DNA from: Deltaproteobacteria bacterium
GTDB taxonomy: Bacteria; SAR324; JACQKK01
Direction of reading: 5' to 3'
Length of the DNA stretch: 64,000 bases
Assembly (NCBI GenBank): GCA_029858505.1
Contig: JAOUEW010000007.1
Coordinates: 32,656 to 96,655 of the forward strand
Shown here: positions 1 to 8,303 of the stretch, piece after piece
Layout of the letters: each line of letters begins with the position of its first letter
How positions within the stretch are numbered: position 1 is the stretch's first letter
Translations under genes and position numbers: made by a program
Notes under the pieces: model-generated
Database searches by the model: none
What the model saw: only the letters and a program-made list of their open reading frames with translations
Told to the model about the DNA's origin: nothing

Positions 1-705
1 GTCCGGAGGGAGCAGGGGGATTTCCCCCTGTCTTCCATCCGGGATCTGGCGGCCGCCCGCGTGCGTCGTCCTGAATCTGGACGGAGGGGGGCGGCCAATC
101 TGGGCCGGTCTGCCACAGGCCTCCCGTCTTTCCAGGTGAAAGCCTGGAAGGGCGGGGACCCAGGGTCCGGCGTTGTCTACCCCGGAATGAACCGGGGCCT
201 GTTTTTCCCCGGTGAAACCAGGGCGTTGCGTCCGGAGGGAGCAGGGGGATTTCCCCCTGTCTTCCATCCGGGATCTGGCGGCCGCCCGCACGCGTCGTCC
301 TGAATCTGGACGGAGGGGGGCGGCCAATCTGGGCCGGTCTGCCACAGGCCTCCCGTCTTTCCAGGTGAAAGCCTGGAAGGGCGGGGACCCAGGGTCCGGC
401 GTTGTCTACCCCCGGAATGAACCGGGGCCTGTTTTCCCCCGGATGAACCGGGGCAATGTTTTTCCCCGGTGAAACCAGGGCGATGCGTCCGGAGGGAGCA
501 GGGGGATTTCCCCCTGTCTTCCATCCGGGATCTGGCAGCCGCCCGCGCGCGTCGTCCTGAATCTGGACGGAGGGGGGCGGCCAATCTGGGCCGGTCTGCC
601 ACAGGCCTCCCGTCTTTCCAGGTGAAAGCCTGGAAGGGCGGGGACCCAGGGTCCGGCGTTGTCTACCCCGGAATGAACCGGGGCAGGGCTTTTTCTGGGG
701 GTTGA
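1..705. repeat. Tandem array of three ~229-bp repeat units, continuing off the left edge
   Basis: Three near-identical units begin at 1, 230 and 487, each opening with GTCCGGAGGGAGCAGG. The first period is 229 bp. The second is 257 bp because a short sub-element (CCCCGGATGAACCGGGG plus a T/C tract) is duplicated near 430-465. Units differ by only a few substitutions. Each contains small inverted repeats, for example CAGGGGGATTTCCCCCTG and CCCCGGAATGAACCGGGG, so a transcript would fold into serial hairpins. The array lies downstream of the last flagellin gene in the direction of transcription. Open frames across it are repeat-derived and do not look coding. Similar tandem units were not seen elsewhere in the window. 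Confidence 0.9.
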
Positions 706-820
706 ACTCCCCAGGTGGACCTTTCATTTGTCCAACGCCCGTTCTACCCACGGAAATACCCGGAAAACCCAAGGTTTCCCCGTGGGTACAACGCCCCATG
801 CCCAGATAACCTGGCATGAG

Positions 821-853
821 GGGAAAAGGGCCCCCCGCCCCGAAGGGCGGGGG
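821..853 (-). terminator. Hairpin terminator after the last flagellin gene
   Basis: A 9-bp perfect stem (832-840 with 845-853) closes a four-base loop that reads TTCG on the minus strand, giving a very stable C(UUCG)G tetraloop. On the minus strand it is followed by CCCTTTTCCCC. It sits 45 bp beyond the flagellin stop codon, as expected of an intrinsic terminator with a short U tract. Confidence 0.7.
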
Positions 854-897
854 AACCCGTTATACCTGGCAAATCACCCAGGCCACTGGTCCACGCA

Positions 898-2352
898 TTA
901 GCCCAGCAGCGCCAGAACCGTTTTGGGGGTCTGGTTGGCCTGAGCAAGCATGGCCGTAGAGGCCTGCAACATGATGGAGTTGCGGGTGAAATCGGCCACC
1001 TCTTTGGCCATGTCCGCATCGCGGATCACGCTTTCCGAGTTGGTCAATTCCTCCGCCCCGATCCGCAGCTGCCGCAGGTTGCTTTCCAGGGTGTTTTTCT
1101 GGAAGGCACCCATCTGGGCCCGGATCACGTTCACCTCATCAATCGAGCCGTCAATCAGCCGTTGGGCGTCTTCCGCGCCTTGGGCGGAACGGATGTCGAT
1201 GTCCCGCAGGCTTTTGTACCCGCTGACGTTCTCTACCCCGCGGCCCAGCACCCGGGTGTTGGTGTTGACCATGGAGATTGCCACGGTCTGGCCCACGTTG
1301 GCGCCCACCTGAAACACCATGGAGTTCTGATAGACCGACACGTTTCCGGCCCGCTCCGCCGAGTCATCGGCCCCGGCTTCGGTGACCTTCGACCCGGTGT
1401 AGCGGATCTTCAACCCTTCCACCCTGGTGCCTTCGGCGCCGGTGAGCACTTGGCCTTCGCCCAGGGCCACCTCTCCGCCGATGGTTCCCATGATGTCGCG
1501 TCCGGCCTGAGCCTCCTCCATGTGGCGGCCCTGCTGGCTCAACACCCCAGAACTGGTGGACGACACCGCGAACCCGTACTTGCTGCCAAATTCTCGGTGC
1601 CGCAGGGCCAGGGTATTGTCCTCGCCCACGATCAAGTCCACGTTCAGCCCGTTCTTTTTAATTTCGTTGCGGAACTTTCCGATGGACTGAGATACCGAGT
1701 CGCCTTTTTTGGTTTGGAAGCTGACGGTTTTCCCGTCTTCAGTCACGGTGAGCTCTTCGCCCGCATCCACCATTTCCTGGGTCAGGGCCGTGGTGCCTTC
1801 CACGTGGGCCTTCTCGGCGATTTGCTGCACCTTCACCGCGTACCCTTCCACCGGAGACGACCGGGTGGAGGGGGTGGCCGAGATAAACTGCAGCCCTTCG
1901 CCCATGGCCACGCCGTTGGCCCCCTGAGAACCGTCCAGCAGCTTCTTCACGCCAAAGCTGGCCGAGCCGGTCAGGCGGTCAATGGTGTTCAGGGCGTTGT
2001 CCAATTCCATTTGGTCGGCGGCCAGCATGTTGGCATCGTTGGCGCCTTCGTTGGCCGCGTGGATGGACAATTGCCGCATGTTGGTCAGCAGATTGGTCAC
2101 CTCCGTCAAGGCCGCCTCGGTGGTTTGCACCATCCCGATGGCGGTCTCGGCGTTGTCCACCGCCTGGTTCATCCCGGCGATTTGAGCCCGCATCTGCTCG
2201 GAAATAATCAGCGTGGCCGGTCCATCGGCGGCACGGTTCACCTTCATCCCCGAGGATAACTTCTCCAGGGACTTGGTCAGGCTTCGGTCGTTGATGGACA
2301 CCCAACGGTGCCCGTTCAACGCCGATATGTTGTGGTTGACTCGTAAACCCAT
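898..2352 (-). CDS. fliC: Flagellin (copy 1)
   Basis: This is a 484-residue flagellin, a filament subunit exported by the flagellar type III system. The N-terminal D0/D1 region (about 1-165) has the family pattern: VNHNISALNGHR at the start, LSSGMKVNRAADGPA, and MRQLSIHAANEG. The C-terminal D1/D0 region (about 395-484) has SVIRDADMAKEV and MLAQANQTPKTVLALLG. The middle about 230 residues form the variable outer domains. The ATG is fixed by a strong AAGGAGGT Shine-Dalgarno at 2357-2364. It is the last of the flagellin genes on this strand and is most similar to copy 2 just upstream. The leader has paired GGA motifs, described separately. Confidence 0.96.
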   Translation of the reverse strand: MGLRVNHNISALNGHRWVSINDRSLTKSLEKLSSGMKVNRAADGPATLIISEQMRAQIAGMNQAVDNAETAIGMVQTTEAALTEVTNLLTNMRQLSIHAANEGANDANMLAADQMELDNALNTIDRLTGSASFGVKKLLDGSQGANGVAMGEGLQFISATPSTRSSPVEGYAVKVQQIAEKAHVEGTTALTQEMVDAGEELTVTEDGKTVSFQTKKGDSVSQSIGKFRNEIKKNGLNVDLIVGEDNTLALRHREFGSKYGFAVSSTSSGVLSQQGRHMEEAQAGRDIMGTIGGEVALGEGQVLTGAEGTRVEGLKIRYTGSKVTEAGADDSAERAGNVSVYQNSMVFQVGANVGQTVAISMVNTNTRVLGRGVENVSGYKSLRDIDIRSAQGAEDAQRLIDGSIDEVNVIRAQMGAFQKNTLESNLRQLRIGAEELTNSESVIRDADMAKEVADFTRNSIMLQASTAMLAQANQTPKTVLALLG

Positions 2353-2392
2353 GAGGACCTCCTTGTGTGTGTATGGTTCTTCCTTGATCTAG
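2353..2392 (-). promoter_or_regulatory. Flagellin 1 leader: Shine-Dalgarno inside a paired GGA (CsrA-like) site
   Basis: Reading the minus strand, ATCAAGGAAGA is followed by ACACAAGGAGGTCC and the ATG. The two GGA cores are at 2381-2383 and 2360-2362, 18 nt apart. The second is the Shine-Dalgarno and matches most of the CsrA SELEX consensus RUACARGGAUGU. The same layout precedes flagellin 2. CsrA control is inferred; the motif pair is seen directly. Confidence 0.5.
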
Positions 2393-3306
2393 ACGCCTGC
2401 CCGCCAAGAACCTGCCGGCCAGTCGGAAACGGTTCTCTCCCGTCCTCCCCCCAGGGGGAAAAAACAGGACCGCGCATGTTTCCCGTTCCCACCTGTTCGC
2501 AAGTCCATCGGCAAACCGGTGTCTTCAGGGTTTCGAACCGGAAACTTTCGTTTCCGGCGAGTACCCTGCCCCGCTGTTTGGCCATGCTCCTTCCAATCCC
2601 GGTATCGCCGGGGGAGCCCAACCGTTCGCACCCAAATTCTTTCGAATTCATCTCCCCCGCGGAAAGCCGCCGGAAACCGGGCAAGGGAATTCCTCCCTCC
2701 GGCGGTTGCCCGCCGGGCCTGGTTTCCCGCGCTTCACGCGGGGGGTGCGTGGAGAAGCCGTGTAAACGCCTGCGTTTCCCAAAACCCTCTGGCTCTGGGA
2801 AGACATGCCTCGAACCCTAAGGGTTCGGAGGATCACGCCCCGGGCCTGCCGGAAGTGGTATAACCCCCGCGTCAGGGAGACTTCCCCTGGAAACACAGGC
2901 TTCGGGTGTTCCGGCCCGGAAACGATCCGTATGTTTTTTCAGCCCGCAAAGCGCTTGCTTGCGGGTGTTCCTATTCATGCTAATCCATGCCCGTCCATGC
3001 TAGTCCATACCAGCTCCTGCCTGCCCCTGTCCTAGGGGCTGGGGGAAAGAAACACGACCGGAACGGAAGGCCAGGACCGGGGTAGAAAAACCCGTTCCCA
3101 TGGGCAGCCCCTAGCACAGGGCAACCCATCTGGCCTTCCCGCCGGGTGATCTCACCCCAGGGGCTGGATCCTCCATTCCTGCCGCCAGCGCTTACCGCCA
3201 GCGGCACGAAAGAAACATCCAACAGACCGTCACTGATTGAGGAGTCCGGCCGGAGGGGATGTCCCTCCGGCCTTCTTCCCTGTAAAACCACCAGCCAACG
3301 CCATGA
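2393..3306. other. Long non-coding spacer between flagellins 2 and 1
   Basis: About 910 bp separate two flagellin genes without a convincing coding frame. The stretch is GC-rich and structured. An inverted repeat lies at 2943-2965 (CCCGCAA and TTGCGGG around a 9-nt loop). Four 10-bp tandem units lie at 2971-3010. A 10-bp GC stem at 3248-3257/3263-3272 sits 35 bp after the stop of flagellin 2; it could end that transcript but has no U tract. No clear promoter was found, although one is expected here if copy 1 is independently transcribed. Confidence 0.6.
2971..3010. repeat. Four 10-bp tandem units (NNNTCCATGC)
   Basis: The successive 10-mers CTATTCATGC, TAATCCATGC, CCGTCCATGC and TAGTCCATAC share TCCATGC with exactly one helical turn between copies. 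The array lies in the flagellin 2/flagellin 1 spacer, about 620-660 bp upstream of the flagellin 1 start. Phased protein-binding sites would look like this, but no binding factor can be named. Confidence 0.5.
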
Positions 3307-4761
3307 CTAGCTGAGCAGAGCCAGCACAGACTTGGGAGCCTGGTTGGCTTGCGCCAACATGGCCGCCGAAGACTGCATCATGATGTTGTTGCGGGTGTAC
3401 TGAGCCACCTCCTGAGCCATGTCGGCGTCGCGGATCACGGAATCGGCGTTCACCAACTCTTCCATGCTGATGCGCAGCTGGCGGAGGTTGGCTTCCAGGT
3501 TGTTCTTCTGGAAGGCACCGATATGGGCCCGAGACACGTTCACTTCGTCAATGGCTTTGTCAATCAGCCGCTGGGCATCGGTGGCACCCTGAGAAGAGCG
3601 CAGATCGATGTCGCTGAGGCTTCTGTACCCGCTTTGGTTTTCCACGCCGCGGCCCATGACCCGGCTGTTGGTGTTCACCATGGAGATGGACACCGTTTGG
3701 CCGGCATTGGCGCCGATTTGGAAAATCAGCGAGTTTTGATACACCGCCATGCGGCCCGCGATGGGGGCGTCGGCGTCGGCGTCCTTGGCGGTTACGGTAT
3801 CGCCTTGGTAGCGCAGAACCAGCCCTTCCACTTTGGTGCCTTCCGATCCCGTGAGGATCTGGCCTTTGCCCATAGCCACTTCCCCGCCGATGGTGCCGAT
3901 GATGTCTTTTCCAGCCGTGGCAGATTCCATCTCGCGAGACACCTTGGACAACACGCCAGCCGTGGCAGACGACACGGTGAAGGTATATTCGGAACCGTAA
4001 TCGTTGTGTTCCAGTTTCAACCGTCCGTCTTCCGTTTGGCTCACGTTCACGTTCAAGCCGTTGGCCCGCAGGGCTTCCTTAAACTTGCCCAGGGCCTGCT
4101 CCACCGTCCACTCCTTCTTGGTGGTGAACGACACGGTGCGGCCGCCTTCCGACACGGTCAGCTCTTCACCGTTCGACACCATCTCCTGGGTCAGGGCCGT
4201 AGAGCCTTCCACAGCGGCCTTGGTGGCCAGCTGCTCGATGCGCACGTCGTAACCTGCCACGGGAGAAGTACGGGTGGCGGGGCCGGCTTTCACGAACTCC
4301 AGGCCTTTGCCAATACCCACGCCGTTGGCACCTTGAGAACCATCCAGCAGCCGCTTCTTACCGAAAGCCGCGTTCTGGGTCAGGGCGTCAATGGTTTTGA
4401 TGGAGTTGTCAAACTCCAACTGGTCGGCTTCCAACATGTTTTCGTCGTTGGCGCCTTCGTTGGCCGCGTGGATGGCCAATTGCCGCATGTTGGTCAGGAT
4501 GTTGGTCACCTCGGTGAGGGCCGCTTCCGTGGTTTGCACCATGGAAATGTCGGTCTCCGAGTTCTCGATGGCCTGTTTCATCCCAGACACCTGGGCCCGC
4601 ATCTGCTCGGAAATAATCAGGGTGGCGGGTCCGTCGGCGGCACGGTTGACTTTCTCTCCGGAAGACAGTTTTTCCAGAGATTTGTTCAGGTTCCGGTCGT
4701 TGATGGTCATCCAGCGATGTCCGACCATAGCCGAAATGTTGTGGTTGATTCGCAAAGCCAT
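3307..4761 (-). CDS. fliC: Flagellin (copy 2)
   Basis: This is a 484-residue flagellin, the same length as copy 1 and its closest paralogue here. Conserved parts include MALRINHNISAMVGHR at the N terminus, LSSGEKVNRAADGPATL, RQLAIHAANEGAND, then SVIRDADMAQEVAQ and MLAQANQAPKSVLALLS at the C terminus. The frame is open for 25 codons upstream, but the ATG at 4761 is chosen because conserved flagellin sequence begins there and a perfect AAGGAGGT lies at 4768-4775. The outer domains (about 170-390) have diverged more from copy 1 than the D0/D1 core, as expected of duplicated filament subunits. Confidence 0.96.
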   Translation of the reverse strand: MALRINHNISAMVGHRWMTINDRNLNKSLEKLSSGEKVNRAADGPATLIISEQMRAQVSGMKQAIENSETDISMVQTTEAALTEVTNILTNMRQLAIHAANEGANDENMLEADQLEFDNSIKTIDALTQNAAFGKKRLLDGSQGANGVGIGKGLEFVKAGPATRTSPVAGYDVRIEQLATKAAVEGSTALTQEMVSNGEELTVSEGGRTVSFTTKKEWTVEQALGKFKEALRANGLNVNVSQTEDGRLKLEHNDYGSEYTFTVSSATAGVLSKVSREMESATAGKDIIGTIGGEVAMGKGQILTGSEGTKVEGLVLRYQGDTVTAKDADADAPIAGRMAVYQNSLIFQIGANAGQTVSISMVNTNSRVMGRGVENQSGYRSLSDIDLRSSQGATDAQRLIDKAIDEVNVSRAHIGAFQKNNLEANLRQLRISMEELVNADSVIRDADMAQEVAQYTRNNIMMQSSAAMLAQANQAPKSVLALLS

Positions 4762-4800
4762 GTTTCTACCTCCTTGTAAGGTGATATCTTCCTTGAATGG
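4762..4800 (-). promoter_or_regulatory. Flagellin 2 leader: Shine-Dalgarno inside a paired GGA (CsrA-like) site
   Basis: On the minus strand TTCAAGGAAGATATC is followed by TTACAAGGAGGTAG and the ATG. GGA cores are at 4790-4792 and 4771-4773, 16 nt apart. TTACAAGGAGGT matches 10 of 12 positions of the CsrA consensus RUACARGGAUGU. The arrangement is shared with flagellin 1 while the sequence between the two cores is not, which argues that the motifs themselves are under selection. Confidence 0.55.
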
Positions 4801-5219
4801 CACCGGGAAACGTCCGGTTTTCCCGGGCCCGGCCACCAGGTTGCCCCTCTGGTGGAATTACCAGAGGACCCGCGTGACCGCCGCACAGCCTCCGCTTCAA
4901 GGGGAAAGGGTCTCCGCCGGGCGAATCACCCGGGAGGAGTCTCTCCGCCTCCGGCCCTTAACTTCCTTGGCCTTCACGATGGAAGCGGCACTGTGCCGAG
5001 CGGTGTTTCCGCCCGTGCGACAAGACCGGCCTTTCGCCCGTCTTGTCGCACCGATGGAAAACCGTTGCTGCCCTAAAAAACCCGCCCCGGCGGAAGGCCG
5101 GCACCCGAAGGTGTGTCCCCCGGTAAACTTCCGCCGGCGGGGTGGGAGCAATCGTTGTACGGCCTGGTGGGGTCTGCCGGGGGGGCATCCCGCCCCCCCC
5201 TGGCAGCCTGGACGGGTCT
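4801..5219. other. Structured non-coding spacer upstream of flagellin 2
   Basis: No convincing gene. Three hairpins are visible: a perfect 12-bp stem GTGCGACAAGAC (5015-5026) with GTCTTGTCGCAC (5040-5051); CCGGCGGAAG with CTTCCGCCGG around 5088-5137; and CTGCC plus a G run with a C run plus GGCAG at 5174-5206. The last sits 13 bp after the stop of the flagellin-like gene and may act as its terminator, though without a U tract. TTGTACGGCCTGG at 5155-5167 also occurs in two family B repeats. Confidence 0.55.
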
Positions 5220-6599
5220 TTAGCCCGCCACCAGATGGCGCCGGAATTGTTCGGCCATGTCCTTGGCCACTTCCGGCTTTTTGGCGCCCAACGTCTTCGG
5301 CGCCACGGCCTCTCCATCCGTGGATCGGCCCGACCGGCCCCGGCGCAAAACCGCCATGGCCCGGTTTTGATACCGCTCAATCCAAATCGAAACCCGCTCT
5401 TTCCACTCCTCCATTTCTCCAGACACCGCGTAGAGCATCAGCAGCCCGTCCAGGGCGTCGCGCCAGCCTTCCACCCGCACCTTCGACAGCGATGAAAACC
5501 CGTGGAAGGTATCTACCCAGCGGCCCAGGTTGCGCCCGGCCAGGGCTGGCAGGCTTAACCGTGCCATGCCGCCGGTGTCTTCCTCTCCGCCATGGCCCGC
5601 CGCGTCTTGAAACCGCAGACCGTTCTGAATGACGTGCACCACCGTTTCTCTCGCCGCCGGGGCCAAGTCTCCCCGCCAAGCCACCGCCAGTTCAGCGGTG
5701 TGGCGGTTGTCTAGGTAACCCATCAGCACCCGGCCCATTCCAAAGGCCGGTTCGCCTCCCAGGGTGCCCTGAATGTCGCGGCCCCGGCGGTTCCACTCCA
5801 GCCGCCCGGGCTTCCGGGACAGCAGGGGGGTCGAGCGGCTGCACCCCTTAAAGCGGGGCTGCGAGCCGTACTGCACATGGCGGATCACCAGCCGGCCCTG
5901 GCGGGTCAACCCCGCCTCCAGGCTCAGCCCCTGTTCCATCAGGGTCCGGTTCAGCCCCTGCACAAATTCTTGGGGGCCCATGTCTTTGGTGGGGCGAAAC
6001 CGCACAAAGCGGTCTCCCTCGGTAAGAACAATTTCGGTTTCCGCCCGAATCCAGTCTTCATCCACCGGCACGCTGCCCAGCAGATAGCCGCGGGTGGGCA
6101 GAGACTCCATCTTCACCTCATAGCCCTCCACCGGAGAGCTTTGGGTATCTGGTCCGCCCCGGATGAAATCCACCCCTTCACCCCAGCCGGTCAGGCCGGA
6201 TTGGCCATCCAGCAGGCCCCGGCCGTGAAACCGGCAGCCCCGCACCAGCTGGTCCACTTGTTCCATTTTGGCCGCCAGCATGGCGTCGATCTTGGCCAGG
6301 ATGGAATCCCCCTGGGGGGCTTCCTGCGGGGCCTCGCCCCAGTGGGCGTGAATGCCCTGGATGGCCTCCACCAGCCGGGCGTCAATTTTTTCCATGCCCT
6401 GCCGGGCCGTTTGCAGCAGAGACACCACCGTTTCCAGGTTTTTCATTTCCTGGTCTTCGGTCAGGTCTCCGGTTTCAAACCGCAGCCAGCCAGCGGGGCG
6501 AACGTCTTTCTCTCCTTCCAGCGCCTTGGGTAAAATCTCCTCTTCCGTGGGGAGTTCCACCTCGGTCAACAGCCGGTGTATGGTTTCCGTCCGGTTCAT
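5220..6599 (-). CDS. Divergent flagellin-like protein without terminal polymerisation helices
   Basis: This 459-residue protein is recognisable as a flagellin paralogue through its middle. GRGLLDGQSGLTGWGEGVDF (126-145) and SSPVEGYEVKME match the LLDGSQGANGV and SSPVEGYAVK blocks of the neighbouring flagellins; later GRDIQGTLGGEPAFGMGRVL matches GRDIMGTIGGEVALGEGQVL. MKNLETVVSLLQTARQGM corresponds loosely to the D1 helix. The D0 signatures are missing: there is no RINHN start, no LSSG or RAADGPA block. The C terminus stops near PEVAKDMAEQFRRHLVAG, about 25 residues before the usual hydrophobic end. Two cysteines (one at 122) are unusual for a filament protein. It is intact and flanked by flagellins, so it is probably expressed. 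Function unknown; it is unlikely to polymerise normally. Confidence 0.8.
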   Translation of the reverse strand: MNRTETIHRLLTEVELPTEEEILPKALEGEKDVRPAGWLRFETGDLTEDQEMKNLETVVSLLQTARQGMEKIDARLVEAIQGIHAHWGEAPQEAPQGDSILAKIDAMLAAKMEQVDQLVRGCRFHGRGLLDGQSGLTGWGEGVDFIRGGPDTQSSPVEGYEVKMESLPTRGYLLGSVPVDEDWIRAETEIVLTEGDRFVRFRPTKDMGPQEFVQGLNRTLMEQGLSLEAGLTRQGRLVIRHVQYGSQPRFKGCSRSTPLLSRKPGRLEWNRRGRDIQGTLGGEPAFGMGRVLMGYLDNRHTAELAVAWRGDLAPAARETVVHVIQNGLRFQDAAGHGGEEDTGGMARLSLPALAGRNLGRWVDTFHGFSSLSKVRVEGWRDALDGLLMLYAVSGEMEEWKERVSIWIERYQNRAMAVLRRGRSGRSTDGEAVAPKTLGAKKPEVAKDMAEQFRRHLVAG

Positions 6600-6774
6600 G
6601 AGCCGCCACCCTTTCGATTTGGCTATGGCCTGCGTATCTGAATTGCCGGCCTGGCCCGTTATTTGCTTTTAATTCTGTTGAGAAAGCTTTTTGGCAGAGG
6701 GGGCGTCCGGCCCCGAAAATTCTGCCTGCCAGTCTTCCTCTTTGTTTTCTTCTTGATCTTCTTCCTGGGGTGCT

Positions 6775-6802
6775 CCCCGGCCTGTCGTTCAACAGGCCGG
6801 GG
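6775..6802 (-). terminator. GC-rich hairpin after flagellin 4
   Basis: A perfect 11-bp stem, CCCCGGCCTGT (6775-6785) with ACAGGCCGGGG (6792-6802), has a 6-nt loop. It lies 22 bp beyond the stop of flagellin 4 and upstream of the flagellin-like gene. No U tract follows on the minus strand, so it may attenuate or protect transcript ends rather than terminate fully. Confidence 0.5.
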
Positions 6803-6824
6803 GTGCTTCCCCGCCCGCCCTTCC

Positions 6825-8303
6825 TTAGCCGTTCCGCAGCAGCGACAACACGCTTTGAGACGACTGGTTGGCATGGCCCATCATGGCCATGGAGGACTGC
6901 ATGATCACCTGGTTGCGGGTGAACTCGCTCATTTCCTCGGCCATGTCCGCGTCGCGGATCACGCTTTCGGCGGAGACCAGTTCCTCCTGGGCCACGCCCA
7001 GGGACCTCAACTGAGACTCCAGAGAGTTCTTCTGCACGGCCCCCAGGTCGGCCCGCACCCGGTTCAGGTCATCAATGGCCCTGTCCACCATCCGCATGGT
7101 GTCGGCGGCACCCATGGCCGTGCGCACATCCACATCGGCCAGGCTGCGGTAACCAGACTCGTTGGCCATGTTGCGGGCCAGGGTTTGGGTCGACACCGCC
7201 TCCAGGGCCACCGCCGCACGCTGCCCGGCGTTGGGGCCAATCTGAAAGATCAGCGAGTTTTGGCTCACGTTCACCCGGCCCACCGGAATCTTGGGGTCGG
7301 TGGGCATGGGGCCGTCGTAGGTCACCAACAGGCCGTCGGCCTGGGTGCCAGCGGCGGCGGTGAGAGTGTTGCCCCGCCCAATGGCCAACTGGCTGTTGAT
7401 GTTGCCCAACAAGTCCAGGCCGTTGTTCACCGACTCCGGTTGAGAATCCGATGTGGCCAGCACGCCCGCCACGCTGGATGCCACCACGAAGGAATGCTCC
7501 GAACCCACCTTGTTGTGAGAGGCCTTCAGCACAAAGCTCGGTTTGTCCGGGTCTTCGCTATTGGGGTCCAGAATTTTTTCCACCGTCACGTCGACCCCAG
7601 CGTTTTTGGCCATGGTGTTCAGCATGTTCACCACAATTTCGCTGTCGTCTCCCTTTTTGGTGGTATAGGTGGCCACGCGGCCTCCTTCCGAAACGGTCAC
7701 GGTCACGCCTTGGTCAATCAGCGTCCGGGTCAGGGGCACAGATCCTTGGCGGGTGGCTTTGCTGGCCGTCTGGGTCACCCGAACCTCATAGCCTTCCTCT
7801 GGGGAGGCTTTGGTGGCGGGGGTGGCCCGCAAAAACGTTAAGCCCTTGCCGGCGGCCACGCCGTTCACGCCCCGGCTGCCATCCAGCAGTTTCTTGCTGC
7901 CAAACACGGCGCTTTGGGCTACCCGGTCAATGGCCTCCAGGGTGTTCTTCACCTCAAACTGATCGGCGGCCAACATCAGCTCGTCGTTGGCCCCTTCGTT
8001 GGCCGCGTGCACCGCCAACTGGCGAATGCTTAGCAGCTGATGGTTCACTTCGTTCAAGGCCGCTTCCGTGGTTTGCACCATGGAAATCGAGGTTTCCGCG
8101 TTGCGCATGGCCTGGGTCACCGAGGCAATCTGGGCCCGCATCTGTTCGGAAATCATCAGGGTGGCGGGGCCATCGGCGGACCGCACCACTCTCTCGCCTG
8201 AAGACAAATGCTCCAGGTTGCGTTTCATCCGCTGATCCACGTTCAGCATGTTCCTGTGCGTGTTGATCGCGGTGGTGTTGTGATTGATGACAAGCGCTCC
8301 CAT
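6825..8303 (-). CDS. fliC: Flagellin (copy 4)
   Basis: This 492-residue flagellin is more diverged than copies 1 and 2 but complete. Conserved D0/D1 elements are LVINHNTTAINTHRNM, LSSGERVVRSADGPATL, RQLAVHAANEGAND at the N side, and SVIRDADMAEEMSEF with MMGHANQSSQSVLSLLRNG at the C side. The middle has a short acidic/proline insertion (DPNSEDPDKP) absent from the others. The ATG is preceded by CAGGAGGCGG. Its leader has two AGGA motifs seven bases apart, not the wider pair seen at flagellins 1 and 2. A single filament made of several flagellins, or alternative use of them, is the usual reason for such sets. Confidence 0.95.
   Translation of the reverse strand: MGALVINHNTTAINTHRNMLNVDQRMKRNLEHLSSGERVVRSADGPATLMISEQMRAQIASVTQAMRNAETSISMVQTTEAALNEVNHQLLSIRQLAVHAANEGANDELMLAADQFEVKNTLEAIDRVAQSAVFGSKKLLDGSRGVNGVAAGKGLTFLRATPATKASPEEGYEVRVTQTASKATRQGSVPLTRTLIDQGVTVTVSEGGRVATYTTKKGDDSEIVVNMLNTMAKNAGVDVTVEKILDPNSEDPDKPSFVLKASHNKVGSEHSFVVASSVAGVLATSDSQPESVNNGLDLLGNINSQLAIGRGNTLTAAAGTQADGLLVTYDGPMPTDPKIPVGRVNVSQNSLIFQIGPNAGQRAAVALEAVSTQTLARNMANESGYRSLADVDVRTAMGAADTMRMVDRAIDDLNRVRADLGAVQKNSLESQLRSLGVAQEELVSAESVIRDADMAEEMSEFTRNQVIMQSSMAMMGHANQSSQSVLSLLRNG

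Noticed and set aside
177..602. Open frames within the tandem repeat array
   Set aside because: They restate the repeat in translation, are Pro/Gly/Arg-rich, and change with the unit length differences.
1..705. CRISPR array
   Set aside because: Units are about 229 bp and repeat throughout; there are no short identical repeats with unique spacers and no cas genes.
3349..4779. Long open frame on the plus strand, antisense to flagellin 2 (476 codons)
   Set aside because: Product is rich in His, Gly and Arg with no family resemblance, and it mirrors a well-supported flagellin. A similar antisense frame lies over flagellin 1 (1162-2259). High GC makes such shadows common.
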